Assembly (NCBI RefSeq): GCF_011089895.1
Contig: NZ_JAANAT010000001.1
Location: 2,976,001 to 3,040,000, forward strand
DNA length: 64,000 nucleotides
Reading direction: 5' to 3'
DNA from: Mucilaginibacter inviolabilis
GTDB lineage: Bacteria > Bacteroidota > Bacteroidia > Sphingobacteriales > Sphingobacteriaceae
Positions within the stretch are counted from its first letter, which is position 1. Every line of letters begins with the position of its first letter. A model generated the notes under the pieces. It worked only from the letters and a program-made list of their open reading frames with translations. It ran no database searches and had not been told where the DNA came from. Position numbers and translations under genes: made by a program. Of this stretch, positions 26,653-34,802 are shown one piece after another.

Positions 26653-28965
26653 TTATTTATTCCATTGTACAGAAGCATTATGCGTATCGCTTGAGTTTGT
26701 ACCAATTTCAACAATGAACTTGCCTGGCTCCCAATCATACCTAAGTTGGCTGTTATAAAATTTAAGCTCTTCTGGAGTGATAGTAAATGACACCTCTTTT
26801 TGTTCACCTGGTTGCAGGCTTATCTTTTTAAAACCCTTCAGTTCCTTTACAGACCGGCTTATGCTGGCTACCGGATCGCTGATATACAATTGCACCACCT
26901 CTTCTCCTGCATATTTACCGGTATTGGTAACAGTTACTGTTGCTGTAAGGTTGTCATTACCTTTTAGTGTTGTTTTATTGAGTTTAACATCACTATAGCC
27001 AAAAGTAGTATAGCTTAACCCATAACCAAATGGATAAAGCGGGTCGTTTGAAATATCAAGATAATTTGATTTAAACTTTGATGGCCCGCTGGTATATGGC
27101 CTGCCTGTGTTTTTGTGGTTATAGTAAATAGGTATCTGCCCTACACTGCGTGGAAAGGTAGCGGTAATTTTTCCGGCAGGATTATAATCGCCAAACAGGA
27201 CATCAGCTATAGCATTACCGGCTTCGGTTCCAGGAGCCCAAACATCTAATATAGCGCTGGCATGTTTATCTTCCCAGGTTAAGGTAAGAGGACGGCCATT
27301 AAATAATACAATAACTAATGGTTTACCCAACTTGGCCAGTTCTTTCAGCATATTTTTTTGGCTTTCGGGAATATCAATATCTGAGCGGCTTGATGATTCG
27401 CCCGACATACTTTGTGATTCACCTACCACAGCCACAATTACATCCGATTTTTTAGCAGCTTCAACAGCCTCTTTCAATAATTCATCAGCAGGTTTGGGAT
27501 CAACTGTTACCATCTGCTGACCAAAAAAGTTCAGCCGCTGTATAAATAGGCTATCTTCTGTGATGTTGGCACCTTTGGCATAGTTAATAGTAACGCCATC
27601 ACCAACTACATTCTTAATGCCCTGCATTACACTAATTGATTTTTGCCAATCGCCGGCAACTACCCAGGTGCCCAGCATATCGCGCTGATTATTTGCCAGA
27701 GGACCTACCAGTGCAATGGAACCTGTTTTCTTTAACGGCAGTGTTTGATTACTATTTTTTAACAGCACAAATGAATGCTTGGTGATATTACGTGCTTCCG
27801 TACGATTTTCGGCTGTTAGTACATCTTTAGCTTCGCGGTTTGCATCAATTGACTTATAGGGGTTATCAAATAATCCCAATTTGTATTTGGCCTCCAGCAC
27901 ACGGCGGCATGCCAGGTCAATTTCCTGTTGGGTTACTTTACCGGCGGTTAATGATTTTTTTAATGTAGTTAAAAAGCCTTCGCCTACCATATCCATATCC
28001 AAACCGGCTTTAAGAGCTAACGCTGATACAGTTTGCAGATCACCCAATCCATGCGCTGTCATTTCATTAACAGCGGTATAATCAGATACTACAAAACCTT
28101 TAAAGCCCCATTGTTTACGCAACACATCGGTTAACAACCATTGATTACCTGTGGCCGGCACGCCATCAACTGTATTAAAGGAGCTCATAAAACTACCTGC
28201 TCCCGCATCCACTGCTGCTTTATAAGGAGGCAGATAATCCTGGTACATTTTAATACGGCTCATATCCACCGTGTTATACTCGCGACCAGCTTCGGCACCA
28301 CCATATAAGGCAAAATGTTTTACACAAGCCATCACTGCATCTGCGTTTTTCATGTTATTACCCTGGTAACCTTGCACCATAGCTTTTGCCACCTGCGAAC
28401 CGTACCATGGATCCTCACCCGAACCTTCCGAAATACGCCCCCAGCGTGGATCACGTGCAATATCAACCATAGGTGAGTATACCCAATTCAAACCTTCGGC
28501 GGTAGCCTCTTTAGCCGCGATCTGTGCCGATCGTTTGATCAAATCCATATCCCAACTAGCTGAAAGACCCAGCGGAATTGGAAAAATAGTACGATGCCCG
28601 TGAATCACATCCAATCCAAAAATAAGCGGGATATGTAGCCTGGAGCTTTTTACTGCCAGGTCCTGGATCTGTTTTACCTGATCCGCACCCCATATACCAA
28701 ATACACCTCCAATGGCACCATTTTTTATTTTTTCCTCAACACCTTTATTTACGACTGAACCAGTGGTTGCGGCACCAATAGTTACCAGATTAAGCTGCCC
28801 TATTTTTTCATCAAGGGTCATCTTACTCATTAAACCGGTAACATAAGTATTCATCCTGGTATCCTCAGTTTTGGTTTGGGCTGATGCTTTATAAAAGGGG
28901 ATCAATGCCACAAAACAAAGCGGGATAACCTTGTTGGTGATTCGGGTTGAAAAACACTTTTTCAT
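26653..28965 (-). CDS. bglX: Glycoside hydrolase family 3 beta-glucosidase
   Basis: Periplasmic beta-glucosidase of 770 residues, close to BglX length. A signal peptide ending KASAQ is followed by the GH3 N-terminal barrel with KHFALYGGAEAGREYNTVDM and the nucleophile Asp in GFVVSDYTAVNEM. The C-terminal alpha/beta sandwich carries the likely acid/base Glu in VVGESQSMSGESSSRSD. A fibronectin III-like domain closes the protein (about residues 670-760). It cleaves terminal beta-linked glucose from oligosaccharides. It is transcribed divergently from the Nudix-type regulator, which is therefore its probable controller. The BglX name rests on architecture and length; xylosidase side activity cannot be excluded. 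Confidence 0.9.
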   Translation of the reverse strand: MKKCFSTRITNKVIPLCFVALIPFYKASAQTKTEDTRMNTYVTGLMSKMTLDEKIGQLNLVTIGAATTGSVVNKGVEEKIKNGAIGGVFGIWGADQVKQIQDLAVKSSRLHIPLIFGLDVIHGHRTIFPIPLGLSASWDMDLIKRSAQIAAKEATAEGLNWVYSPMVDIARDPRWGRISEGSGEDPWYGSQVAKAMVQGYQGNNMKNADAVMACVKHFALYGGAEAGREYNTVDMSRIKMYQDYLPPYKAAVDAGAGSFMSSFNTVDGVPATGNQWLLTDVLRKQWGFKGFVVSDYTAVNEMTAHGLGDLQTVSALALKAGLDMDMVGEGFLTTLKKSLTAGKVTQQEIDLACRRVLEAKYKLGLFDNPYKSIDANREAKDVLTAENRTEARNITKHSFVLLKNSNQTLPLKKTGSIALVGPLANNQRDMLGTWVVAGDWQKSISVMQGIKNVVGDGVTINYAKGANITEDSLFIQRLNFFGQQMVTVDPKPADELLKEAVEAAKKSDVIVAVVGESQSMSGESSSRSDIDIPESQKNMLKELAKLGKPLVIVLFNGRPLTLTWEDKHASAILDVWAPGTEAGNAIADVLFGDYNPAGKITATFPRSVGQIPIYYNHKNTGRPYTSGPSKFKSNYLDISNDPLYPFGYGLSYTTFGYSDVKLNKTTLKGNDNLTATVTVTNTGKYAGEEVVQLYISDPVASISRSVKELKGFKKISLQPGEQKEVSFTITPEELKFYNSQLRYDWEPGKFIVEIGTNSSDTHNASVQWNK

Positions 28966-29097
28966 TTTTTTAATTTAGATATAACAGAATTGGATAAACA
29001 AATATGAATAAAATAAAAGCCATGTAACTGAATATTAATTACTTATTTTAATAGAAAGTTACGGATTCAAATTGGTTGCAATAAAACAAAAACAATG

Positions 29098-29112
29098 GTG
29101 TATAAAGTACAC
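29098..29112. promoter_or_regulatory. Palindrome in the GH3/NrtR divergent promoter
   Basis: GTGTA-TAAAG-TACAC is a perfect five-base inverted repeat centred in the 199-base spacer between the divergent GH3 and regulator genes. It is a candidate operator for the regulator encoded alongside; binding is inference. Confidence 0.4.
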
Positions 29113-29146
29113 AATTGTAATTATTATAATTAAATAATCAAACTTT

Positions 29147-29166
29147 ATTTGTACAATAGCACAAAT
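29147..29166. promoter_or_regulatory. Palindrome overlapping the NrtR-type start codon
   Basis: ATTTGT and ACAAAT form a perfect six-base inverted repeat with an eight-base spacer. The right arm includes the first bases of the ATG at 29165. The position suits autorepression. Confidence 0.4.
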
Positions 29167-29926
29167 GTTAACTAGAGAACAACTTATTGAATATAGCGAA
29201 GACGCGCGTAAAAATTATTTGGATCATATTTCTATCGATTGCGTTGTTTTTGGCTTTCATGAGGGGCAGATGAAGGTTTTATTGTTAAACCCCCAGGATG
29301 AAAAGAAATGGTTGCTACCCGGTGGCTTTGTGCAGAAACAGGAACCTATTGAAATGGCCGCCAACCGCATATTGAAAGAACGTACCGGTCTTGATAAAAT
29401 ATTTTTGCAGCAATTTCACATTTTTGGTGCTCCAGATCGTGCAAAATTCCACCATGATCTTTATAAAAACATAGTATCTGATGAGCAAAACTGGTTTGCT
29501 AACCGTTTTTTATCGATAGGCTATTATGCACTGGTTGATTTTTTTGGTGTAGTACCGCAGGCCGACCAGTTTTCTGAACTTTGCACCTGGCGCGATCTGG
29601 ATGATATGCCCGAATTTCTGCTTGATCATGAACTGATATTTAAAACCGCATTGGAAACACTCCGCGTACAGCTCAGTTATCAACCTATAGGATATAACCT
29701 GATGCCTAAAGAGTTCACCATGCCCGAGCTGCAAAAGCTATATGAAACCATACTGGACAAAAAGCTGGACCGGCGCAATTTTCAACGCCGCATACTTGGT
29801 TTTGGCATCCTGACCCGGGCCGAGCAACCCCGTAAAGGGGGAGCTCACAAAGCTCCCTACTTATATTCTTTTGATCTGGAAAAATATCAAAATGCCCTAA
29901 CCGAAGGTTTTAAAGGCGGATGGTAG
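29165..29926 (+). CDS. Nudix-related transcriptional regulator (NrtR/AraR type)
   Basis: A 253-residue regulator with an N-terminal Nudix-fold domain and a C-terminal winged helix. The Nudix box (about residues 57-79) is degenerate: the segment reads GFVQKQEPIEMAANRILKER, where RExxEE should be. The metal-binding Glu residues are lost, so it is very unlikely to hydrolyse nucleotides. The winged helix includes RRNFQRRILGFGILTR (about 195-210). In Bacteroidetes, proteins of this type (AraR and relatives) sense sugars or sugar phosphates and control sugar-use genes. It is divergent from a GH3 gene, and two palindromes in the spacer may be its operators. Confidence 0.88.
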   Translation: MLTREQLIEYSEDARKNYLDHISIDCVVFGFHEGQMKVLLLNPQDEKKWLLPGGFVQKQEPIEMAANRILKERTGLDKIFLQQFHIFGAPDRAKFHHDLYKNIVSDEQNWFANRFLSIGYYALVDFFGVVPQADQFSELCTWRDLDDMPEFLLDHELIFKTALETLRVQLSYQPIGYNLMPKEFTMPELQKLYETILDKKLDRRNFQRRILGFGILTRAEQPRKGGAHKAPYLYSFDLEKYQNALTEGFKGGW

Positions 29927-29991
29927 TTTTAAGACAGAAGTCCTGAATCTTAAATTTCAAGTCAAAATGACTTTGGACTTCTGACTTAAAA
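29927..29991. terminator. Large cruciform between convergent genes
   Basis: TTTTAAGACAGAAGTCC pairs with GGACTTCTGACTTAAAA with one mismatch. The loop holds a second hairpin, AAGTCA-AAA-TGACTT. It lies between the regulator and the convergent 79-residue gene and likely terminates both. Confidence 0.6.
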
Positions 29992-29999
29992 CTTTGGAC

Positions 30000-30239
30000 T
30001 TAAGACTCAATTACGTACTCCATTTTTACCTGGATATTCAAATCTTCATGCATTTTGGCAAACTGCCGGGGGTTACGCGTAAAATCAGGATCGGTATCCA
30101 TATACATGTTAATAATTTTCACTTCCTCGGGGTGTTTATCTGTACCTATATTATAGGTAAGGCCATCACCACTTTCCAGCTTTTGTTTTAATTCCAGGTA
30201 TTGCTTACCTGTTATCATAATTATTTTTTCTGCGGTCAT
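30000..30239 (-). CDS. Small hypothetical protein (79 aa)
   Basis: A 79-residue soluble protein that I cannot assign. It has a charged composition with a short helix (ITGKQYLELKQKLESGDG) and a strand-rich remainder. A second in-frame ATG at 30218 would give a 72-residue form starting MITGKQYL. No signal peptide or cysteines. It faces the Nudix-type regulator and is divergent from the M1 peptidase gene. Coding is supported by codon use and by clean placement between a cruciform terminator and a promoter gap. Confidence 0.55.
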   Translation of the reverse strand: MTAEKIIMITGKQYLELKQKLESGDGLTYNIGTDKHPEEVKIINMYMDTDPDFTRNPRQFAKMHEDLNIQVKMEYVIES

Positions 30240-30380
30240 TAGTTTATTTATATGGGGTATAATGGTGGTATTTATCCGTTGAACTTAAATATGTTAAAAT
30301 CACTTATTTGGCAGGCATACGTTGCTGCCTATTCAGTTTATTATATTTACCTTCAAATATAACTGATATAATTTCGCTTA

Positions 30381-32246
30381 ATGCTTAACATCAAAAAATT
30401 ACTCGCAATAGTACTCTTATCCGGCAGTACCATTTCTTACGCGCAGGTTAACCTACCGATAGCCTTAAATCTGCAAAATACGTATACCAAAGGAACGCGC
30501 ACCAAAGCAGGAGCCCCCGGGAAAAACTACTGGCAAAATACTGCCGACTACCATATCAAAGTAAGCTTTGACCCCAAAAGCCGGAATATTGCCGGCACAG
30601 TGGCTATTGATTATGCCAATAACAGCCCGGATACGCTTAGCACAGTTCTGTTTAAGCTTTACCCTAATTTATACAAAAAAGGGGCGATTCGTGATATGCC
30701 TGTATCTGCTCAAGACCTTACCGATGGCGTACATATCAAATCAATCAGCGTTAATAACCAATTACAGGACAGCACCAAACATCGTATTGAAGGTACCAAT
30801 ATGATGCTGAACGCTCATTTAGCACCCGGGCAAAAGACTCATTTTGATATCGAGTATGCTTATACCCTCAACAAAACATCACATATACGTACCGGGCAAA
30901 TTGATACCGGAGCTTTCTTTGTGGCCTATTTTTTCCCGCGTATAGCCGTTTATGACGATATTGACGGCTGGAACGAATTTCCCTACCTGGGCTCGCAGGA
31001 GTTTTACAACGATTTTTGCCATTTTAATGCCGAGATCACCGTACCTGGCAATTACCAGGTTTGGGCTACAGGAAACCTCAAAAACCCCGAACAGGTGTAT
31101 AACCCCAAATATGTAAAACTGATAAACCAGGCAAGCATCAGCGATAAGATAACCGATATTATTACCCAAGCCGATGTTGAGGCTGCTGATATCGCCAGGA
31201 ACAATCCTACCAATACCTGGAAATTTGAAGCCGACAGCGTTACTGACCTTGTTTTTGCTATCAGCAACCATTATATCTGGAAGGCATCAAGTTTAGTGGT
31301 CGATACCAAAACTAATCGCCGCACGCGTGTTGATGCCGTTTTTAATCCTGCACATAAGGATTATTTTGAGGTAGTGAACTACGCCCGTAAAACAGTAGAA
31401 ACGATGAGCTATCAGTTTCCGAAATGGCCATATCCCTACCCGCATGAAACCGTATTTGACGGGCTCGACCAAATGGAATACCCGATGATGGTGAACGATA
31501 ATCCATTAGAAAACACCGCCGATGCTATTGAATTGACCGACCATGAAATATTTCACACCATGTTTCCTTTTTACATGGGCACCAACGAAACCAAGTATGG
31601 CTGGATGGACGAAGGCTGGGCCACCATTGGCGAATGGCTTATCAGTCCGGTTATCGACCCCAGCATCGTGGATCCTTATGGCGTTGCAGCAACAGAAAAC
31701 AGCGCTGGCATTGAGCAGGATGTGCCTGTCATGACCCTAACCCCTCAGCTTACCGGCGTTTCAAAATTTACAGATAGCTACCCTAAACCCGGTCTGGGCT
31801 ATTTATATGTCAAAGATATGCTGGGCGATGAGCTGTTTACCAAAGCCTTACATTACTATATTAGCCAATGGCATGGTAAACACCCAATGCCCTACGATTT
31901 TTTCAACTGTATCAATACCGGTTCGGGCATTAACCTTAACTGGTTTTGGAAAAGCTGGTTCTTTGACAACGGGCAGCCTAACCTGGCTATCAGCAAAGTA
32001 AGCCATCAACAACAAAAATATAGTGTGACCATTACCAGCATCGGTACCAAGCCTGTACCCATTAACCTCACTGTATATTATCAGGATGGCAGTTCGCAGC
32101 TGGTGCATCAGAGCATTGCTTGCTGGGCCAAAGGCAACAAAACCACCAATGTTACCTTCGCGGCTAAAAAGCCAGTTAAACAAATGGTGCTAGGCACTAC
32201 CTATGATCCGGACACAGATAAAAAAGATAACATCTGGAAACCATGA
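30381..32246 (+). CDS. M1-family zinc metallopeptidase, secreted
   Basis: Aminopeptidase N-like enzyme of 621 residues with signal peptide (ISYAQ end, about residue 22). The zinc site is intact: HEIFH at residues 388-392, with the third ligand Glu 18 residues later in YGWMDEGWA. A QMEYP segment about 25 residues before the zinc motif stands in for the usual GxMEN exopeptidase motif, as in many Bacteroidota M1 homologues. It should remove N-terminal residues from peptides in the periplasm or outside. It is monocistronic; element B starts immediately after its stop codon. Confidence 0.92.
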   Translation: MLNIKKLLAIVLLSGSTISYAQVNLPIALNLQNTYTKGTRTKAGAPGKNYWQNTADYHIKVSFDPKSRNIAGTVAIDYANNSPDTLSTVLFKLYPNLYKKGAIRDMPVSAQDLTDGVHIKSISVNNQLQDSTKHRIEGTNMMLNAHLAPGQKTHFDIEYAYTLNKTSHIRTGQIDTGAFFVAYFFPRIAVYDDIDGWNEFPYLGSQEFYNDFCHFNAEITVPGNYQVWATGNLKNPEQVYNPKYVKLINQASISDKITDIITQADVEAADIARNNPTNTWKFEADSVTDLVFAISNHYIWKASSLVVDTKTNRRTRVDAVFNPAHKDYFEVVNYARKTVETMSYQFPKWPYPYPHETVFDGLDQMEYPMMVNDNPLENTADAIELTDHEIFHTMFPFYMGTNETKYGWMDEGWATIGEWLISPVIDPSIVDPYGVAATENSAGIEQDVPVMTLTPQLTGVSKFTDSYPKPGLGYLYVKDMLGDELFTKALHYYISQWHGKHPMPYDFFNCINTGSGINLNWFWKSWFFDNGQPNLAISKVSHQQQKYSVTITSIGTKPVPINLTVYYQDGSSQLVHQSIACWAKGNKTTNVTFAAKKPVKQMVLGTTYDPDTDKKDNIWKP

Positions 32247-32526
32247 TCAAAAACTTTTTAAACCTTAAATTTTAACAATTTTTCGATCAAAATCGGGTAA
32301 AAATCATTCAAAAACTACTCAAAAAACCCTCATTTTAACACTTTTTAACAAATTAAAACCCGGTTTTGAGTAGTTTTTGAAACTTTAAAAAGTATTAAAT
32401 ATCTAATTATCAAATAACTACACACCAAACAGTTGATTTTCGACCTTGTTTTGGTGTTAACAAAACAGCCCGGTTTTTTCCCAAAAGAGAAAACCGGGCT
32501 GTTGATTGATATAAATATACGAAAAA
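32247..32526 (+). ncRNA. Structured 3' element, copy B (after M1 peptidase)
   Basis: This 280-base stretch starts at the base after the peptidase stop codon and aligns along its whole length with the minus strand of 12159-12430. It contains a perfect 18-bp inverted repeat (32307-32324 with 32364-32381, arm TTCAAAAACTACTCAAAA). The conserved ATTTTAACACTTTTTAACAA lies in that loop. Outer blocks CTTTTTAAA and TTTAAAAAG could pair at long range. It ends with a GC-rich hairpin and ATAAATATACGAAAA. No reading frame is conserved between copies. Confidence 0.6.
32464..32503 (+). terminator. GC-rich hairpin closing element B
   Basis: AACAGCCCGGTTTT pairs with AAAACCGGGCTGTT, and the stem can extend to 17 pairs with one G-U, closing a six-base loop. 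Compared with copy A, the upper stem differs by paired substitutions (CTTTC/GAAAG against TTTTTC/GAGAAA), which supports an RNA structure. Confidence 0.75.
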
Positions 32527-32806
32527 TTATGGGAAGATCTGGTGAAAGGGTTTTGCGTATAGCTAAATGTGATCAACGATTCACCTTTGGCCTATATTCG
32601 CTGAATGCCCCTCTCTTTCCCGTCACCACGACTTTGCGATAATAAGAAGTAATCATTGGGGTTCTTTAACAGTTTAGTCCCTAAATTTAGATTTTAACTT
32701 GCAGGGTAAATAAATTTTGCTGACTTTTATAAAAATTACTATGTACATACATAATTACATATTAATTCCGTTTTAAATCAATAAACCAATTATAAAAATT
32801 TAACGA

Positions 32807-33862
32807 ATGGACTTCTTAAACGCTGTATGGCATCAATTTACAGGCTTTTTTGGATTTGGCCAATTAATCGAAATCATCAAATCGGGCGATTATGATAAAC
32901 TGCTCACCTATCAGGGCTTTGTGGCATTACTGGTACCCATTATGCCTTTTCTATTGGTGATGGAGATTATCAGGGGAGCATTTTACAAGCGTTTTAAGGT
33001 GATCAATTACAAGCTAACTTTTTTCTCCTATGTGTTCAACTCTTTTATTGGCCGGGTAATATCTATTGCCATGGTGGGTATTTGCATCGGCTTGTTTGAA
33101 AAATACGCCATCTTTAAGCTTTCGTTCACCTGGTATTGGTTTATTTATGGTTACGTTGTATGGGAGTTTGGTCACTTTTTATATCATTATTTCGGGCATA
33201 AAGTAAGACTGTTCTGGTGCCTGCACTCTACCCATCACGCTCCCGAAAGCATGAACCTTTCGGTAAGTTATGCTCACTTCTTTCTAGAAGGGCCTTATGC
33301 CGATTTTATCCGAACCACAACCTGTATTTTGCTGGGTGTACCTCCAGCCATGCTATTTGTGATTATGTTTATCGACGGCTTTTGGGGCGGTATGATCCAC
33401 ATTGGCGAAAACCTGGTACATGACGGTCGCCTGGGTTTCCTGAATAATATTATCCTTACCCCGTCGCACCACCGCGTACATCATGCACGTAACCCGCTTT
33501 ATATGGATACCAACTTTTGTAATCTATTGAACATCTGGGATAAAGTTTTTGGTACCTACCAGGTGGAAGACCGTAACATCCCTATCGAATACGGTATCAG
33601 TCGCCCGATGATCAAGAATAGCTTCCTGGATGCTTATTTTGGCGAAATAGTGGCCCTGGCCAAGGACGTATACCGGGCACCGGGCATCAAAAACAAATTT
33701 CTGTACATGGTGATGCCTCCAGGCTGGAGCCATACCGGCGATCATAAAATGACTACGGTTGTAAAAAAGAAATATTTTGAAGAATTACAGCAGCAACAGG
33801 GAACTCCGGTGAATGATGCGGATAAAGCTGGCACTCAAAGCAATGAGCCGGTGCTCTCATAA
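32807..33862 (+). CDS. Sterol desaturase / fatty acid hydroxylase family protein
   Basis: Integral membrane di-iron oxygenase of 351 residues. The histidine clusters that bind the irons are present: GHFLYHYFGH, LHSTHHAPES and SHHRVHHARN, the last followed by PLYMDTNFCN. Several hydrophobic helices precede them (for example LLVPIMPFLLVMEII). The family adds hydroxyl groups or double bonds to lipids; the lipid substrate is unknown. The gene stands alone, preceded by element B and a 280-base AT-rich spacer (32527-32806) in which nothing else was recognised. Confidence 0.9.
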   Translation: MDFLNAVWHQFTGFFGFGQLIEIIKSGDYDKLLTYQGFVALLVPIMPFLLVMEIIRGAFYKRFKVINYKLTFFSYVFNSFIGRVISIAMVGICIGLFEKYAIFKLSFTWYWFIYGYVVWEFGHFLYHYFGHKVRLFWCLHSTHHAPESMNLSVSYAHFFLEGPYADFIRTTTCILLGVPPAMLFVIMFIDGFWGGMIHIGENLVHDGRLGFLNNIILTPSHHRVHHARNPLYMDTNFCNLLNIWDKVFGTYQVEDRNIPIEYGISRPMIKNSFLDAYFGEIVALAKDVYRAPGIKNKFLYMVMPPGWSHTGDHKMTTVVKKKYFEELQQQQGTPVNDADKAGTQSNEPVLS

Positions 33863-33947
33863 AAGACCGTCGGTTTACGCACATGCCAATCAAAATACCT
33901 TTCATTATCCCATTGGGCTAAAGCCCCAACCTTGCTATTTATTTTAC

Positions 33948-34014
33948 CCGTCCTATAAATGGGACGGCAATGAATTGATGTATCTTATCCATTGCCGTTG
34001 GCTTTAGCCAACGG
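33948..34014. repeat. Cluster of GGCTTTAGCC-type hairpins
   Basis: Contains hairpin CCGTCC-N8-GGACGG and a 20-base palindrome, CCGTTGGCT-TT-AGCCAACGG at 33995-34014. Related GGGCTAAAGCCCC and GGCTTTAGCCAAA stretches flank it at 33915 and 34036. It follows the desaturase gene and may terminate it. Confidence 0.55.
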
Positions 34015-34120
34015 ATAAAGGATCGTTCAATTAAGGCTTTAGCCAAACCCAGCGTTGCTTGCCGCAAAATATCCGCGATGATATCCCGGGATTTGCCTTT
34101 TCATCAAAATAGCCTTACTT

Positions 34121-34136
34121 TCATTATTAATAATGA
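34121..34136. promoter_or_regulatory. Perfect palindrome over the ModE-like start codon
   Basis: TCATTATTAATAATGA is a perfect 16-base palindrome that includes the ATG at 34133. It could be an autoregulatory site, but AT-rich palindromes arise easily by chance. Confidence 0.3.
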
Positions 34137-34477
34137 GTGATCCTATATTTAAATTGAACGGCAGAGTTTGGATAGAGATCGGGGACGAAAAAGTTCTCGG
34201 CCATGGGCGGGTTGAATTGTTGGGGCGTATCCAGGCTTCTGGTTCTATCAGACAGGCGGCTCTCCAAATGAAAATGTCATACAAGCAAGCCTGGGACCTG
34301 GTAAACCACATGAATGAGCATTTTAGCCAACCGCTGGTGATATCGCATCGTGGGGGTAAAGGAGGTGGTAATGCGGTGATAACAGAGTATGGTATAAAGG
34401 TGATAGGGGAGTTTCATCTGCTGCATCAAAAATTACAGGAGTTTTTAAAGGATAATACCGAAGGACTTAAATTTTAG
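34133..34477 (+). CDS. ModE-like winged-helix regulator without molybdate-binding domain
   Basis: A 114-residue protein corresponding to the N-terminal DNA-binding domain of ModE. The segment GRVELLGRIQASGSIRQAAL followed by QMKMSYKQAWDLVNHMN matches the ModE helix-turn-helix, and RGGKGGGNAVITEYG matches its wing. The protein ends where the TOBE/MOP molybdate-binding domains would begin in E. coli ModE, so it has no known ligand site. Short ModE-domain proteins occur widely in Bacteroidota. A near-consensus ModE box lies 293 bases downstream at the TonB receptor gene, which makes that gene the likely target. Confidence 0.9.
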   Translation: MSDPIFKLNGRVWIEIGDEKVLGHGRVELLGRIQASGSIRQAALQMKMSYKQAWDLVNHMNEHFSQPLVISHRGGKGGGNAVITEYGIKVIGEFHLLHQKLQEFLKDNTEGLKF

Positions 34478-34578
34478 AAAAACATTCTTTAAATTTCGGA
34501 CACAAGGTTTGGAGTAATTTTTATAAAGGGTAATCATCCTCAAAGACCCTGTCCGTCATATTTCGACAGTAGATAATT

Positions 34579-34611
34579 AGACTTACGAAGTTTTAGAAAC
34601 TTCGTAAGTCT
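34579..34611 (+). terminator. Terminator after the ModE-like gene
   Basis: Perfect 15-bp inverted repeat AGACTTACGAAGTTT / AAACTTCGTAAGTCT with a three-base loop, followed by TTCT. It separates the regulator from the TonB receptor operon. The rest of the 325-base spacer holds the ModE box and promoter. Confidence 0.65.
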
Positions 34612-34769
34612 TTCTACAATTGCCCCAGCCCCCTCAGCGGGAATCGCACCCTACCAGCACTTCTTCTTTTAAAATATCTTCTCATGACAAGCTAAGCCAC
34701 CATTTTAGGGTAGCAAAATTCAACAAATAATCTCCGGATACTTTAAATTCCGGTCAAAATTGCGAATTT

Positions 34770-34795
34770 GCGTTATATCTTATTTTATATAACGC
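34770..34795. promoter_or_regulatory. ModE box upstream of TonB receptor
   Basis: GCGTTATAT and ATATAACGC form a perfect nine-base inverted repeat with an eight-base AT spacer. The E. coli ModE operator consensus is CGnTATATA-N6-8-TATATAnCG, and the match is close. The right arm ends seven bases before the ATG at 34803, so binding would cover the promoter/leader and repress. Confidence 0.8.
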
Positions 34796-34802
34796 ATTGT
34801 TC

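Noticed and set aside
34121-34136. Palindrome at the ModE-like start as a firm operator
   Set aside because: It is AT-only apart from its ends and does not resemble the ModE box at 34770. Listed with low confidence only.
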